Source: Opitutus sp. GAS368 | GTDB taxonomy: Bacteria; Verrucomicrobiota; Verrucomicrobiia; Opitutales; Opitutaceae | NCBI GenBank assembly: GCA_945871085.1 | Contig: CAMBVX010000026.1 | Span: 1-33,257 of the forward strand | Direction: 5' to 3' | Length of the DNA stretch: 33,257 nucleotides | Part shown: positions 9,756-19,255 of the stretch, one piece after another | How positions within the stretch are numbered: the stretch's first letter is position 1 | Layout of the letters: every line of letters starts with the position of its first letter | Program-made: the position numbers and the translations under genes | Notes under the pieces: model-generated | Told to the model about the DNA's origin: nothing | Database searches by the model: none | What the model saw: only the letters and a program-made list of their open reading frames with translations

Positions 9756-11279
9756 ATGAGCGGGCACGGATTTAGTCACGAACTGCGCCAGCGTCAGACC
9801 CAATCGCTGGTCCTCGCTCCGCAACTTAGGCACTCCCTGAAAATCCTTCAGGTGGCCGCGCTCGATCTGCGCTCGGTCATCCAAGAAGAACTGCAAAGCA
9901 ATCCGACGCTCGAAGAACTCCCCATGGAGGGAGTCAGCCTCGACCATACCGCACCCGAGGACAACGCTACCGACCGGGATTCCGACTCCAGTGGAAAAGT
10001 CGGCACCGACACGACTGACGCCACCGCTCCCTCCGACACTTCAGAAGTAAAGCGCGATGAAATGGATTTCTCCAAAGACAAGGAATTCGAGATCCTGGGC
10101 AAGCTCGACGAAGACTGGCGCGACCACATGGCCAGCGCCGGCGGCGCTCAACCCTACACCTCGGAGGATGCCGAGAAGCGGCAACACTTTTTTGACTCCC
10201 TCGTCAGCGAGACCTCGTTGCAGGAGCATCTCATGCAGCAAGCGGAAATGACGGATCTCTCGCCGGCAGCCCTGCAAGCGATGCAGCATCTTGTCGGCGG
10301 TCTCGACGACCGTGGTTTTTTGACCCAAACGCCCGCCGATGTCGCACTCCAAACGGGCCTCGGACTGGAGGCCGTGCAAGCGGCACTGAAGACCCTCAAA
10401 AGCTTTGATCCTCCCGGCATTGGGGCCAAGAATCTCGCCGAGTGCCTCCTCCTACAACTCGCCGCCAAAGGCCGCAGCGATTCGCTGGCGCTGCGCATGA
10501 TCCGAGACTACTTCGAACTCCTCACCCGCCGGCGCATCCCGGAGCTCGCGCGAAAGCTTTCCGCCGATACCGACGATGTGCAATCCGCCATCGAGGAAAT
10601 TGGCAAACTCGACCCAGCCCCCGGCCGACGCTTTGCCGAAGACAACAATCGCGTCGTCATTGCCGATGTAACCGTGGAGAAAGACGGCGACGAGTGGAAG
10701 ATCAACCTCAACAGCGACTACATCCCACGCCTCCGCCTCTCCAGCACCTATCGCGACCTGATCGCCAAGGGCACGCTCTCGAAAGAAGAGCGCGACTATC
10801 TGCGTGAGAAAATGCGCTCCGGAAAGTTTCTCATTGATTCGATCGAGCAGCGCCAGCGCACCATCGAACGCATCACGCGTGAAATCATCAAGGCGCAGAC
10901 CCCTTTCTTTGAGACCGGAGTCTCACAGCTCAAGCCGCTCACGATGACTCAAATCGCGGATGTTGTCGGCGTCCACGAAACCACGGTCAGTCGCGCCATC
11001 GCCAATAAATATATCAAAACCCCCCATGGGATTTTCGATTTCAAATATTTCTTCACGCCCGGCTACCAAGCGGACAGCGGCGCCTCGGTCTCGAATACCA
11101 GCGTCAAGGAAATGCTCGCCGATCTCGTCGCCGGTGAAGACAAAGGGACCCCGCTCAGCGATCAAGAAATCGTGGCGAGACTGCAGGAAAAAGGCATCAA
11201 GATCGCCCGCCGCACAGTAGCTAAATACCGTGAAGAGCTCGGCCTCCTCCCGAGCAACTTGCGCCGGGATTACAAGTAG
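9756..11279 (+). CDS. rpoN: RNA polymerase sigma-54 factor
   Basis: N-terminal Q-rich region I (RQRQTQSLVLAPQLRHSLKILQ), HETTVSRAIANKYIKTPHGIFDFKYFF, RpoN box IARRTVAKYREELGLLPS. Confidence 0.96.
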   Translation: MSGHGFSHELRQRQTQSLVLAPQLRHSLKILQVAALDLRSVIQEELQSNPTLEELPMEGVSLDHTAPEDNATDRDSDSSGKVGTDTTDATAPSDTSEVKRDEMDFSKDKEFEILGKLDEDWRDHMASAGGAQPYTSEDAEKRQHFFDSLVSETSLQEHLMQQAEMTDLSPAALQAMQHLVGGLDDRGFLTQTPADVALQTGLGLEAVQAALKTLKSFDPPGIGAKNLAECLLLQLAAKGRSDSLALRMIRDYFELLTRRRIPELARKLSADTDDVQSAIEEIGKLDPAPGRRFAEDNNRVVIADVTVEKDGDEWKINLNSDYIPRLRLSSTYRDLIAKGTLSKEERDYLREKMRSGKFLIDSIEQRQRTIERITREIIKAQTPFFETGVSQLKPLTMTQIADVVGVHETTVSRAIANKYIKTPHGIFDFKYFFTPGYQADSGASVSNTSVKEMLADLVAGEDKGTPLSDQEIVARLQEKGIKIARRTVAKYREELGLLPSNLRRDYK

Positions 11280-11283
11280 CGCC

Positions 11284-12321
11284 TCAAACCAAGCCCGCAC
11301 TCGGGTCGATGCCCAGCGCAAGATTCGCATGGCGATTGGTGCCCGCGGTGTCCACCCACGCCGCGAACGCGATCATGCCGGCGTTATCTCCGGTGTGCTT
11401 CGGCTGCGCCGCCAAGCACGGAATCGCGACTCTGGCGGCTTCCACTGTCAGCGCCGCGCGGAGCGTGCGGTTGTTCGCCACGCCGCCCGACAACCCGAGA
11501 CTCCGAAACTTGCCTTCGTCCAGCCGCAAGGCCGCACGAGTCTTCCGCACGAGTGCATCAACCACCGCCTGTTGGTAGCTCGCACATAGGTCGGGCAATC
11601 GTTCCTGCACGTCGGCCTGCCGCATTTTCTCGAGCCGATATCGCAGGCTGGTCTTTAACCCGGAAAAACTAAAATCCAACTCATCGCGCCGCCCAATCCC
11701 CCGCGGGAAATCAAACGCGTCAATTTTCCCGCCGGCAGCAATTTTTTCGATCAGGGGCCCACCCGGATAGCCGAGTCCCAGCAACTTGGCCCCCTTGTCC
11801 AGGGCCTCGCCCGCCGCATCGTCCCGCGTGGAGGAAAGCACCTTTACATCCCGTTTGGCGTCGATCGTGAACAGCATCGTGTTCCCTCCCGAAACGATGA
11901 GTCCGAGATGCGGCAACAGGGCCTGCAAGCGGGCATCAAAATCAGCCGGAGCCTCCGCATGCAAGGCGATGAAAGGGGACCACACGTGTCCGCGTAGGTG
12001 ATTAACCCCTACAACCGAAGCACGCCTCGCCAGCGCCAATGACTTGGCCGCTGCGACCCCGATCGCCAGACAGGCCGCCAAGCCGGGGCCGTTCGTCACC
12101 GCGATCAGGTCTACGCCGCTGAATCCGACGTCACGCTGTGCGTGTTCGAGCAGCGGCCCAAAATGCCGCAGGTGTTCTCGCGTGGCGAGATCGGGCACGA
12201 CACCACCGTGCTTCTCGTGCAGCGCGATCTGACTATGGACCCACTCCCCAAGCAAACCGCACGCCGGATCGAAAATCGCAACGGCGGTTTCGTCACATGA
12301 ACTTTCAAGCGCGAGAATCAC
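11284..12321 (-). CDS. tsaD: tRNA N6-adenosine threonylcarbamoyltransferase
   Basis: MILALESSCDETAVAIFD, NGPGLAACLAIGVAAAKSLA, VNHLRGHVWSPF, LIVSGGNTMLF, DKGAKLLGLGYPGGP, LSGGVANNRTLR. Confidence 0.95.
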   Translation of the reverse strand: MILALESSCDETAVAIFDPACGLLGEWVHSQIALHEKHGGVVPDLATREHLRHFGPLLEHAQRDVGFSGVDLIAVTNGPGLAACLAIGVAAAKSLALARRASVVGVNHLRGHVWSPFIALHAEAPADFDARLQALLPHLGLIVSGGNTMLFTIDAKRDVKVLSSTRDDAAGEALDKGAKLLGLGYPGGPLIEKIAAGGKIDAFDFPRGIGRRDELDFSFSGLKTSLRYRLEKMRQADVQERLPDLCASYQQAVVDALVRKTRAALRLDEGKFRSLGLSGGVANNRTLRAALTVEAARVAIPCLAAQPKHTGDNAGMIAFAAWVDTAGTNRHANLALGIDPSAGLV

Positions 12322-12410
12322 GCTCTGCGCGCCCCGGGCAGGCGGCGTAGTTTTTCAGGCAATAAATGATCCATTGAAAAATCGACCCGCAGCGCCGCGA
12401 GCCTTGGTGT

Positions 12411-13715
12411 TCACAGTGCATCGGCCCTCGTCGCACGAATGTCGATCAACCGCACCCCCCTGAGAACGTCGAGTGCAGCCTGCAGCTGCCGGTCCTCGAT
12501 CAGCTCGAATCCAAAGCGCTCCTTGAACTCCTTTGGATCGGCAATGTCAGGCCGCGCGCGTTGACGACGCAGCATTCCATCTTCTTCTGCCGTCATCACG
12601 ACCTCCACGTGCGGCGCGATCCCTTTCTCGTGGATGCTCACCCCTCCGGGCGTATAATATCGCGCGGTGGTAAGCCGCAGGCCCTCGCCTTGCTTGAGTT
12701 TGAAGACAGACTGCACCGACCCTTTGCCAAACGAACGTTCCCCCACCACCACGGCCCGCCCGGTATCCTTGAGGGCGCCCGTCACCACCTCCGCTGCGCT
12801 GGCACTCCCGGCGTTGACCAGCAGTGCCACCGGCACTGACAACGGGGCGCCTTCCCGCTCGGCCTTGTAATCCTCTCGGTCGGTCGGCTTTCGGCCCTGA
12901 GTATAGACGATCAACTCTCCTTTCTTGAAAAACGGCTCGGCCACTTCGACCGCAGCGTCCAGCAAGCCGCCGGGGTTGTTGCGCAGGTCAATCACCAGGC
13001 TAGTCGCGCCCGCTCTCAGCAATTGGTCCAGCGCTTTGGAAAACTGCTCGCCGGTGTGCTCGGAAAATTCCGTTAATTGCACGTAGCCCACCCCGTCCCC
13101 AATGACGTGCACATCGCGCACACTCTCGATCTTAATGATCTCGCGCACGAGGTTTAGATCCATCGTCGCCTTCGTGGAGGGACGGAACACCCCGACTAAC
13201 ACCCGCGTCTTCGGTTTTCCGCGCAGCCGGCTCACAATCCCATCCATCGTCGAACTCACCTCAACCGCCTTGCCGTCGATGCTGACAATAACATCACCAC
13301 GTTGGATTCCCGCGCGCTCTCCTGGCGTGCCCGCAAGCGGAGCAATGACGACGGCTTTACCCTGACGCGTCTCAACCTGAATCCCGATCCCACCAAACTC
13401 ACCCACCAAGTCCTCCTCAAACTCTTGGTTGTCCTTCGTCTCAAGAAACTCTGAATGCGGGTCGAGCGACTCGACCATGCCATGCAAGGCCGACTTCGCC
13501 AGCTGGTCGTAGGCCGCAGCCTTTGCCTCAACGTAATTTTCGCTCACGAGCTGCATCACTTCGCGCACGTAGTTCGCCGAGCGACTCAGATCGCGGTTGG
13601 GGAAAAGATTCCACGCAGTCGCAACGCGCGCACCAGCGACGGTGAGCGCGACCCCAAACACCGCACCAGCGGTCAGCGTGAGAATCCGTTTGAACATCAC
13701 TACGACTGTGTGCAT
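12411..13715 (-). CDS. S41-family C-terminal processing peptidase
   Basis: PDZ segment GERAGIQRGDVIVSIDG; catalytic Ser NAGSASAAEVV and Lys FGKGSVQ; LDPHSEFL. Start probably ATG 13715 or 13697. Confidence 0.92.
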   Translation of the reverse strand: MHTVVVMFKRILTLTAGAVFGVALTVAGARVATAWNLFPNRDLSRSANYVREVMQLVSENYVEAKAAAYDQLAKSALHGMVESLDPHSEFLETKDNQEFEEDLVGEFGGIGIQVETRQGKAVVIAPLAGTPGERAGIQRGDVIVSIDGKAVEVSSTMDGIVSRLRGKPKTRVLVGVFRPSTKATMDLNLVREIIKIESVRDVHVIGDGVGYVQLTEFSEHTGEQFSKALDQLLRAGATSLVIDLRNNPGGLLDAAVEVAEPFFKKGELIVYTQGRKPTDREDYKAEREGAPLSVPVALLVNAGSASAAEVVTGALKDTGRAVVVGERSFGKGSVQSVFKLKQGEGLRLTTARYYTPGGVSIHEKGIAPHVEVVMTAEEDGMLRRQRARPDIADPKEFKERFGFELIEDRQLQAALDVLRGVRLIDIRATRADAL

Positions 13716-13731
13716 CCGGTTCGGTTTGTAA

Positions 13732-14730
13732 ATGGGTTCGTCAGTCACACCAGCATCGTCGTCCGCATCGCCCGAGTTCATAAGCTGCTTTCGCGCCCAG
13801 GCCGGGCCGACCGGTACGATGAGTTTTGCGCGTTTCATGGAGCTCGCGCTCTACCACCCGGAGGTCGGCTATTACCGCCGAGACCAAACGCGGGTCGGCT
13901 ACGCGGCTGGCACCGATTTTTTTACCGCGAGCACCAGCGGCCAGATGTTCGGCGAACTTGTTGCCGCCGCGTGCGTGCACCTCCTCGGTTGCCGCGACCC
14001 GGGCACCCACACCTTCGTCGAGATCGGTGCGGAACCGGGCCAAAGTGTCTTGGCGGGCATAACCCACCCCTTTGGTGCCGTGCGCACGCTGCGCGTCGGC
14101 GAACCACTCGCTCTGACCGGCCAATGCATCGTGTTCTCCAACGAGCTCTTCGACGCCCAACCCTGCACGCGGACCATCTTTCGCAACGGTGAGTGGCGGG
14201 AAGTGGGTGTCGCCCTAGTCCGAGACAACCTCATCGAAATTGAGCTTCCACCCCCGCACGGGGTTCGTTCTAACGCTCCTGCAGCTGGCACAGAAAGCTA
14301 CCGTTTCGACCAACCACATGCCGCGACCTCACTTGCCGAGAAAATTGCCCGGCAACCTTGGACCGGGCTCTTCGTGGCATTCGACTACGGCAAAAGTTTG
14401 CTCGATCTGTTGGAAAATTGTCCGGCTGGAACGTTGCGGACCTACTACCGTCACACCCAGTCCAACGACCTCCTTAGCCGCCCCGGCGAACAAGACCTCA
14501 CCTGTCACGTCTGCTGGGATTGGCTCACCTCCGCCCTAGAGGCCAACGGCTTCCCCGCTATCACCCTAGTCTCACAAGAGGCGTTCTTCATCCGCTATGC
14601 CGCCGACCTGATCGCTGCGACGACTGCCGCCGAGGCCGCGCGACTGAGTCAACGCAAGCTCGCGTTGCTTCAACTGCTGCATCCGGCCCACCTTGGACAC
14701 AAATTCCAAGTCCTCCATGCTCTACGATAA
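13732..14730 (+). CDS. Class I SAM-dependent methyltransferase, MidA/NDUFAF7-like (COG1565)
   Basis: MSFARFMELALYHPEVGYY, GTDFFTASTSGQMFGELVAA, FSNELFDAQP. Confidence 0.8.
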   Translation: MGSSVTPASSSASPEFISCFRAQAGPTGTMSFARFMELALYHPEVGYYRRDQTRVGYAAGTDFFTASTSGQMFGELVAAACVHLLGCRDPGTHTFVEIGAEPGQSVLAGITHPFGAVRTLRVGEPLALTGQCIVFSNELFDAQPCTRTIFRNGEWREVGVALVRDNLIEIELPPPHGVRSNAPAAGTESYRFDQPHAATSLAEKIARQPWTGLFVAFDYGKSLLDLLENCPAGTLRTYYRHTQSNDLLSRPGEQDLTCHVCWDWLTSALEANGFPAITLVSQEAFFIRYAADLIAATTAAEAARLSQRKLALLQLLHPAHLGHKFQVLHALR

Positions 14731-14800
14731 CCCAAAATTCCCCTTGCTTCGCCTACTGCCCGACTTTTATCTCTGAACCTTTAACCAACTAGAAACCATC

Positions 14801-15031
14801 ATGGCCAGAATCTGTGCAATCACCGGTCGCCGCCCCGTCAAGGGCTCGATCATCAACCGCAAGGGTCAGTCTAAAAAGAGCGGCGGCATCGGCACGCACG
14901 TGACGAGCATCACGAAGCGCAAATTCCGCCCCAACCTCCAGCGCATCCGCATCAAGACGGCCAACGGCGGCACCAAGCGCGTCTGGGTCTCGGTTAAGGC
15001 CATTAAAGCAGGCCTCGTCGAAAAAGCCTAG
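14801..15031 (+). CDS. rpmB: 50S ribosomal protein L28
   Basis: MARICAITGRRPVKGSIINRKGQSKKS...RRFRPNLQ-like core and KRVWVSVKAIKAGLVEKA. Confidence 0.93.
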   Translation: MARICAITGRRPVKGSIINRKGQSKKSGGIGTHVTSITKRKFRPNLQRIRIKTANGGTKRVWVSVKAIKAGLVEKA

Positions 15032-15053
15032 CCGTCATACGCTTCCTTCTATT

Positions 15054-15084
15054 GCCCGCGGTCCTCTGATCGCGGGCTTTTTTT
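15054..15084 (+). terminator. Rho-independent terminator after rpmB
   Basis: GCCCGCG-GTCCTCTGAT-CGCGGGC followed by TTTTTTT. Confidence 0.85.
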
Positions 15085-15284
15085 CGCACTACCTGGGTCG
15101 AGAGAAAAAAGCCTATTTCTAACCTGAATTCTGTACTTCGCCCGTTTTTTACTTTTTTTCGGCGCTATTTTCTCCGGATCGCACGGGGAATTTGTTTCAC
15201 CGACACAATCGGTCATTTTTTTCGAAGCGTTTAGTGGCGACCTGCCCCCTATCCGGCGCGGGCGCGATCCGCTAAAGTGCCGAC

Positions 15285-15999
15285 ATGTTCCTCCAATCCA
15301 GCGAGCGGTGTAATAAAGGGAAGGTTCATCGATCGTGGTCCGGGGTCGAGAGCCACCGCTACGCGGGCGGCAAGATCGCCCAGCGCCACGTGCTCAACCT
15401 CCGGCGAGATCAACGACAGCCAACGCCTCGCCTGGGAACGCAGCCTCGCTGTCTTCGACGAGCCCAGCGGCGAGACGCATCAACTCGCGCTTTTTCCGGC
15501 CGACCGCACGCCGACCGTCAACGGCACGCCGACCGTGCAGGTGAGGCTTGACGCACTCCGCCTCGAACATCCCCGCCAGTGGCGGCGCCTGCTGGCTGGC
15601 CGACCAACTTTGGCGCACGCTCCATCTCGAAGATTTTTTCGGCGACCGGCGGCCCGTCAGCCACACGGACACCGACTAGGAAAAGGTCCTGCGCATCCTC
15701 GTGATCGAGCGGCTGCTCGCCCTCGGCAGCGAGTGGCGGCTGCACCGTCATTGGTTTTCAACGACAGCGCTGCTCGAATTGCTCGGCGTCGCTGCCCGCG
15801 CTGCGCAGGATGAAACCCTCGACCGCTGTCACTCCCTTCTCCTGCTGTGCCGCACAAAGAGGAACTCTTCGCCCACCTCCGCCAACGCCGGAGCAATCTC
15901 TTCGGCGCGCGCTACGAGGTGCTGCTCTACGATCTGACGAACACCTACTTCGAGTGCGATTTGCCGACCGACGAGCACGATCCTCGTCGTTTCGGCTAA
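15285..15999 (+). pseudogene. IS1634-family-like transposase, multiply frameshifted and 3'-truncated
   Basis: Pieces in different frames: MFLQSSERCNKGKVHRSWSGVESHRYAGGKIAQRHVL; GEINDSQRLAWERSLAVFDE...QLALFPADRTP...VQVRLDALRLEHPRQW; LLALGSEWRLHRHWFSTTALLELLG; LFGARYEVLLYDLTNTYFECDLPTDEHDPRRFG then stop. Confidence 0.85.
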
Positions 16000-17276
16000 G
16001 GGAGGATGGTGGGGTCTGAATCTACTTCGAGTGCGCGAAACACCACCGACGCGTTCTGGCCGCCGAAGCCGAGATTATTACTCAACACGGTTTGCACCTT
16101 CGTGGCACGCGCGACATTCGGGACGTAGTCGAGATCGCAGTCGGGATCGGGATTCTCGAGATTTATCGTCGGCGCAATCAGCTGCGACTGAATGGTTTTC
16201 ACGCAAATGACCGACTCTATTCCACCTGCGGCACCGAGGAGGTGCCCGGTCATCGACTTCGTTGAGCTGATCGGGATGTTGCGCGCGTGTTCGCCGAAAA
16301 CTTTCTTAATGGCGAGCGTCTCAAATTTATCGTTGTAAGGGGTGCTCGTGCCGTGGGCATTGATGTAATCGATCTGATCAGGCCTGAGCGACGCGCTCGC
16401 GAGCGCGCGTTTCATTGCCATCGAAAGTCCCTTGCCCTCCGGATCGGGTTGGGTGATATGGAAAGCGTCACAGGTCGCGGCGTAACCCGCGAGTTCACAG
16501 TAGATCCGGGCCCCGCGAGCTTGGGCGTGCTCAAGCGATTCGAGCACCAAAACACCCGCGCCTTCTCCCATAATGAAACCGTCGCGGCCTTGGTCGAAGG
16601 GCCGACACGCCTTTTCCGGGAAATCGTTGCGTGTGCTCATCGCCTTCATCGAACAGAAACTCGCGTAAGCAAACGGCGTGATGGCTGCCTCGCTGCCCCC
16701 GGCGATCATCACATCCGCATCTCCGCGCCGAATCGTGTGAGCCGCCTCTCCTAGGGCGTGGGTCCCAGTTGCACACGCGGAAACGACACCGAAGTTCGGA
16801 CCGCGCGCGCCATTCTCGATGGCGATCAACCCCGAGCACATGTTACCAATCAACGAAGGGATCGTAAACGGCGAAACTTTGCGCGGGCCACGTTCGGCGA
16901 GCACTTTGAGTTGCGACTCGTAGGTATACATGCCGCCAATGCCGGACCCAACAATGACACCCACGCGGTCCCCGTTCTCTTTCGTCATGTCGAGACCCGA
17001 GTCCGCTACGGCCTGTTTTGCTGCGACGAATCCGAAGTGGGTGTAACGGTCGTTGCGCCGCGCCTCCTTCGCATCCATGTGGTCCGCCGGATCCCAGTCG
17101 CGCACTTCCGCCCCGATCTGACTGGCGAAGTCCTTCGGGTCAAACAACGTTATCCGGTGAATACCGCCTCGGCCTGCCACCAAACTCTTCCAAAAATCGT
17201 CAACCGTGTGGCCGATTGAGGTAACGACCCCTAACCCCGTAACGACGACGCGGCGGGAGAACGAAGGCGTTTCCAT
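15996..17276 (-). CDS. fabF: Beta-ketoacyl-ACP synthase II
   Basis: RRVVVTGLGVVTSIG; Cys SACATGTHALGEA; His INAHGTSTPYND and KSMTGHLLGAAGG; NNLGFGGQNAS. Confidence 0.96.
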   Translation of the reverse strand: METPSFSRRVVVTGLGVVTSIGHTVDDFWKSLVAGRGGIHRITLFDPKDFASQIGAEVRDWDPADHMDAKEARRNDRYTHFGFVAAKQAVADSGLDMTKENGDRVGVIVGSGIGGMYTYESQLKVLAERGPRKVSPFTIPSLIGNMCSGLIAIENGARGPNFGVVSACATGTHALGEAAHTIRRGDADVMIAGGSEAAITPFAYASFCSMKAMSTRNDFPEKACRPFDQGRDGFIMGEGAGVLVLESLEHAQARGARIYCELAGYAATCDAFHITQPDPEGKGLSMAMKRALASASLRPDQIDYINAHGTSTPYNDKFETLAIKKVFGEHARNIPISSTKSMTGHLLGAAGGIESVICVKTIQSQLIAPTINLENPDPDCDLDYVPNVARATKVQTVLSNNLGFGGQNASVVFRALEVDSDPTILP

Positions 17277-17314
17277 GCTCGGCAACGAAAATTTGGTTGT
17301 TCAGAAAACAAAAA

Positions 17315-17358
17315 GGCGTTCTGCCAGATATTTCCGGATCGGAAATGGGCAGAACGCC
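17315..17358 (-). terminator. Intergenic terminator/attenuator hairpin between acpP and fabF
   Basis: Perfect 11-bp outer arms GGCGTTCTGCC/GGCAGAACGCC plus inner ATTTCC/GGAAAT. On the minus strand the stem is followed by TTTTTG. Confidence 0.8.
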
Positions 17359-17381
17359 AAAAATATTGAAGGCCTTAAGTT

Positions 17382-17645
17382 TTAGGCAGCGCCAGCTTTG
17401 GCTTTGATGTAATCGATGACTTGCCCGACATTCTGCAGTTTCTCGGCATCGGACTCAGGAATTTCTCCCTTAATTTCATCCTTAAACTCTTCTTCAAAGG
17501 CCATGATCAACTCGACGGTGTCGAGTGAGTCAGCGCCGAGATCGTCAAGGAAAGAGGCGGTCGGAGTGATCTGCTCTTCGTTAACGTTGAGCTGGTTCAC
17601 AATGATCTCTTTGACGCGTTGTTCGATGGTTTTTTGGTCAGCCAT
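17382..17645 (-). CDS. acpP: Acyl carrier protein
   Basis: 87 aa from [16 protein letters not shown]; phosphopantetheine site [19 protein letters not shown]. Confidence 0.97.
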   Translation of the reverse strand: MADQKTIEQRVKEIIVNQLNVNEEQITPTASFLDDLGADSLDTVELIMAFEEEFKDEIKGEIPESDAEKLQNVGQVIDYIKAKAGAA

Positions 17646-17685
17646 TTTCGGAAATTTTAGAGGGAAAAGCGAATGGGCGGAGGGT

Positions 17686-18435
17686 TCACATCGCCATGCC
17701 GCCGTCAATGGAAAAAACCTGACCGGTAATGTAGCCGGCCTCCTCAGAGCAAAGATAGGCCGTGATATTCGCCACATCTGCCGCTTCGCCGAAGCGTTTG
17801 AGGGGCACAGCTTCGAGGATTTTCGCCGATACTTCAGGGTTGTTCACAAACTCCGTGGTCATGTCGGTCTTGATGAATCCGGGAGCAACCGCATTCACCG
17901 TTACATTCCGGCCGGCAAATTCACGGGCCAAGGTCTTGGTCAACCCAATCATCCCGGCTTTGGCCGCCGAATAGTTGGCTTGGCCGGCGTTTCCCATAAT
18001 ACCGCTCACCGATGCGATATTGACGATCCGCCCCCAGCGGGCGCGCGTCATCGGGCGACCGATCAATTTCGTCCAATGGAAACAGCTAGTAAGGTTCGTT
18101 CCAATGACATCGTTCCAATCGCTCTCACTCATTCGAAACAACAAGCCATCACGCGTAATCCCGGCGTTGTTCACGAGAATGTCGATGGCCGGAAACTCTT
18201 TCAGCAACTCCTCCGACGCCTTGGCAATGGCTGCGCCATCGGCCACATCGACGGCGAGTGCCTTCGCCTTGCCACCCGCGGCCGTAATCGCGGCGGCGGT
18301 AGCACCGCAAGAATCGGCTGATTTTGAGACGCAGATGACGGTCACGCCTTGTTTGGCGAGGGTCTCAGCGATGGCTTTGCCGATACCTCGGCCGGCACCC
18401 GTGATAAGGGCAGTGCGATGGGTAAACGTGAGCAT
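17686..18435 (-). CDS. fabG: 3-oxoacyl-ACP reductase
   Basis: [88 protein letters not shown]. Start ATG 18435. Confidence 0.96.
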   Translation of the reverse strand: MLTFTHRTALITGAGRGIGKAIAETLAKQGVTVICVSKSADSCGATAAAITAAGGKAKALAVDVADGAAIAKASEELLKEFPAIDILVNNAGITRDGLLFRMSESDWNDVIGTNLTSCFHWTKLIGRPMTRARWGRIVNIASVSGIMGNAGQANYSAAKAGMIGLTKTLAREFAGRNVTVNAVAPGFIKTDMTTEFVNNPEVSAKILEAVPLKRFGEAADVANITAYLCSEEAGYITGQVFSIDGGMAM

Positions 18436-18591
18436 ATTTTTTCTAATTCGCGCGTGATGCGAACGGAGGAAAGTCCAATCGGCAACCGCTAATCTTCCCG
18501 TCGCAAGCTCCATCGCGCCAGCGCCCGCTGCTGCGCCCGCGTGCCACCCTTGACACCAGGCCGCCTGCCACGCGCATTGTTCCCAGAAACG

Positions 18592-19026
18592 ATGACCGGA
18601 AACTCCCGCTTCGCCGTCAGCCTCCACATGCTCGCTTACTTGGCCTGCCGGCACAGCGCGGCGGTGCCGTCCGCCGAGATCGCCGCCAGCGTCGTCACCA
18701 ATCCCGTGGTGATTCGTCGCTTGTTGTCTGCCCTCACGCAAGCGCGTCTGGTGACCGCCCAAAAGGGCGCCGCAGGCGGATTTGCCCTCGCGCTCACCCC
18801 CGGAAACATCTCCCTGCTCTCCGTCTATCGCGCTGTCAACCCGAGTCCCCGTCATGGTTTCACACGAATCGCGCCCAATATCGCATGCCCTGTCGGCGCG
18901 AAAATCCAATCGATCCTCGTCGCTACATTTCTCAAGGCGCAATCCCGTATGGAGGCCGCACTCGCCCGCGTGAGCATCGCCACCATCCACCTGCAACTCG
19001 GTCCGGTCTGCTCCCTTAAACGGTGA
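18592..19026 (+). CDS. Rrf2-family transcriptional regulator
   Basis: MTGNSRFAVSLHMLAYLACRH, SAEIAASVVTNPVVIRRLLSALTQARLVTAQKGAAGGFALA winged HTH. Lacks the three-Cys Fe-S cluster set. Confidence 0.85.
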   Translation: MTGNSRFAVSLHMLAYLACRHSAAVPSAEIAASVVTNPVVIRRLLSALTQARLVTAQKGAAGGFALALTPGNISLLSVYRAVNPSPRHGFTRIAPNIACPVGAKIQSILVATFLKAQSRMEAALARVSIATIHLQLGPVCSLKR

Positions 19027-19255
19027 TGCCCGTCCGCGCCCAAGACTATGGCTGTTCCCCCCTTGGTCTCATGGCGTCCACGTCCTCGCCCGACTTTCCT
19101 TGGTCCGCCGGCGCGACGGTGCCCTTGACGGAAGCGCACCGTTTTTTCGCCCCACCGTCGTTTTGATCTTGGCCCAAGTTTCCGCCTCCCTCGCCTTCAC
19201 ACTTGGCTTACCCTGCTCCTCCACCCAACCTCCCCCCCTAACCCCTCCGCCGCGC

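Noticed and set aside
15199-15220. ACCGA-CACAA-TCGGT followed by CATTTTTTT after rpmB
   Set aside because: Only a 5-bp stem; the strong terminator at 15054-15084 already explains rpmB termination.
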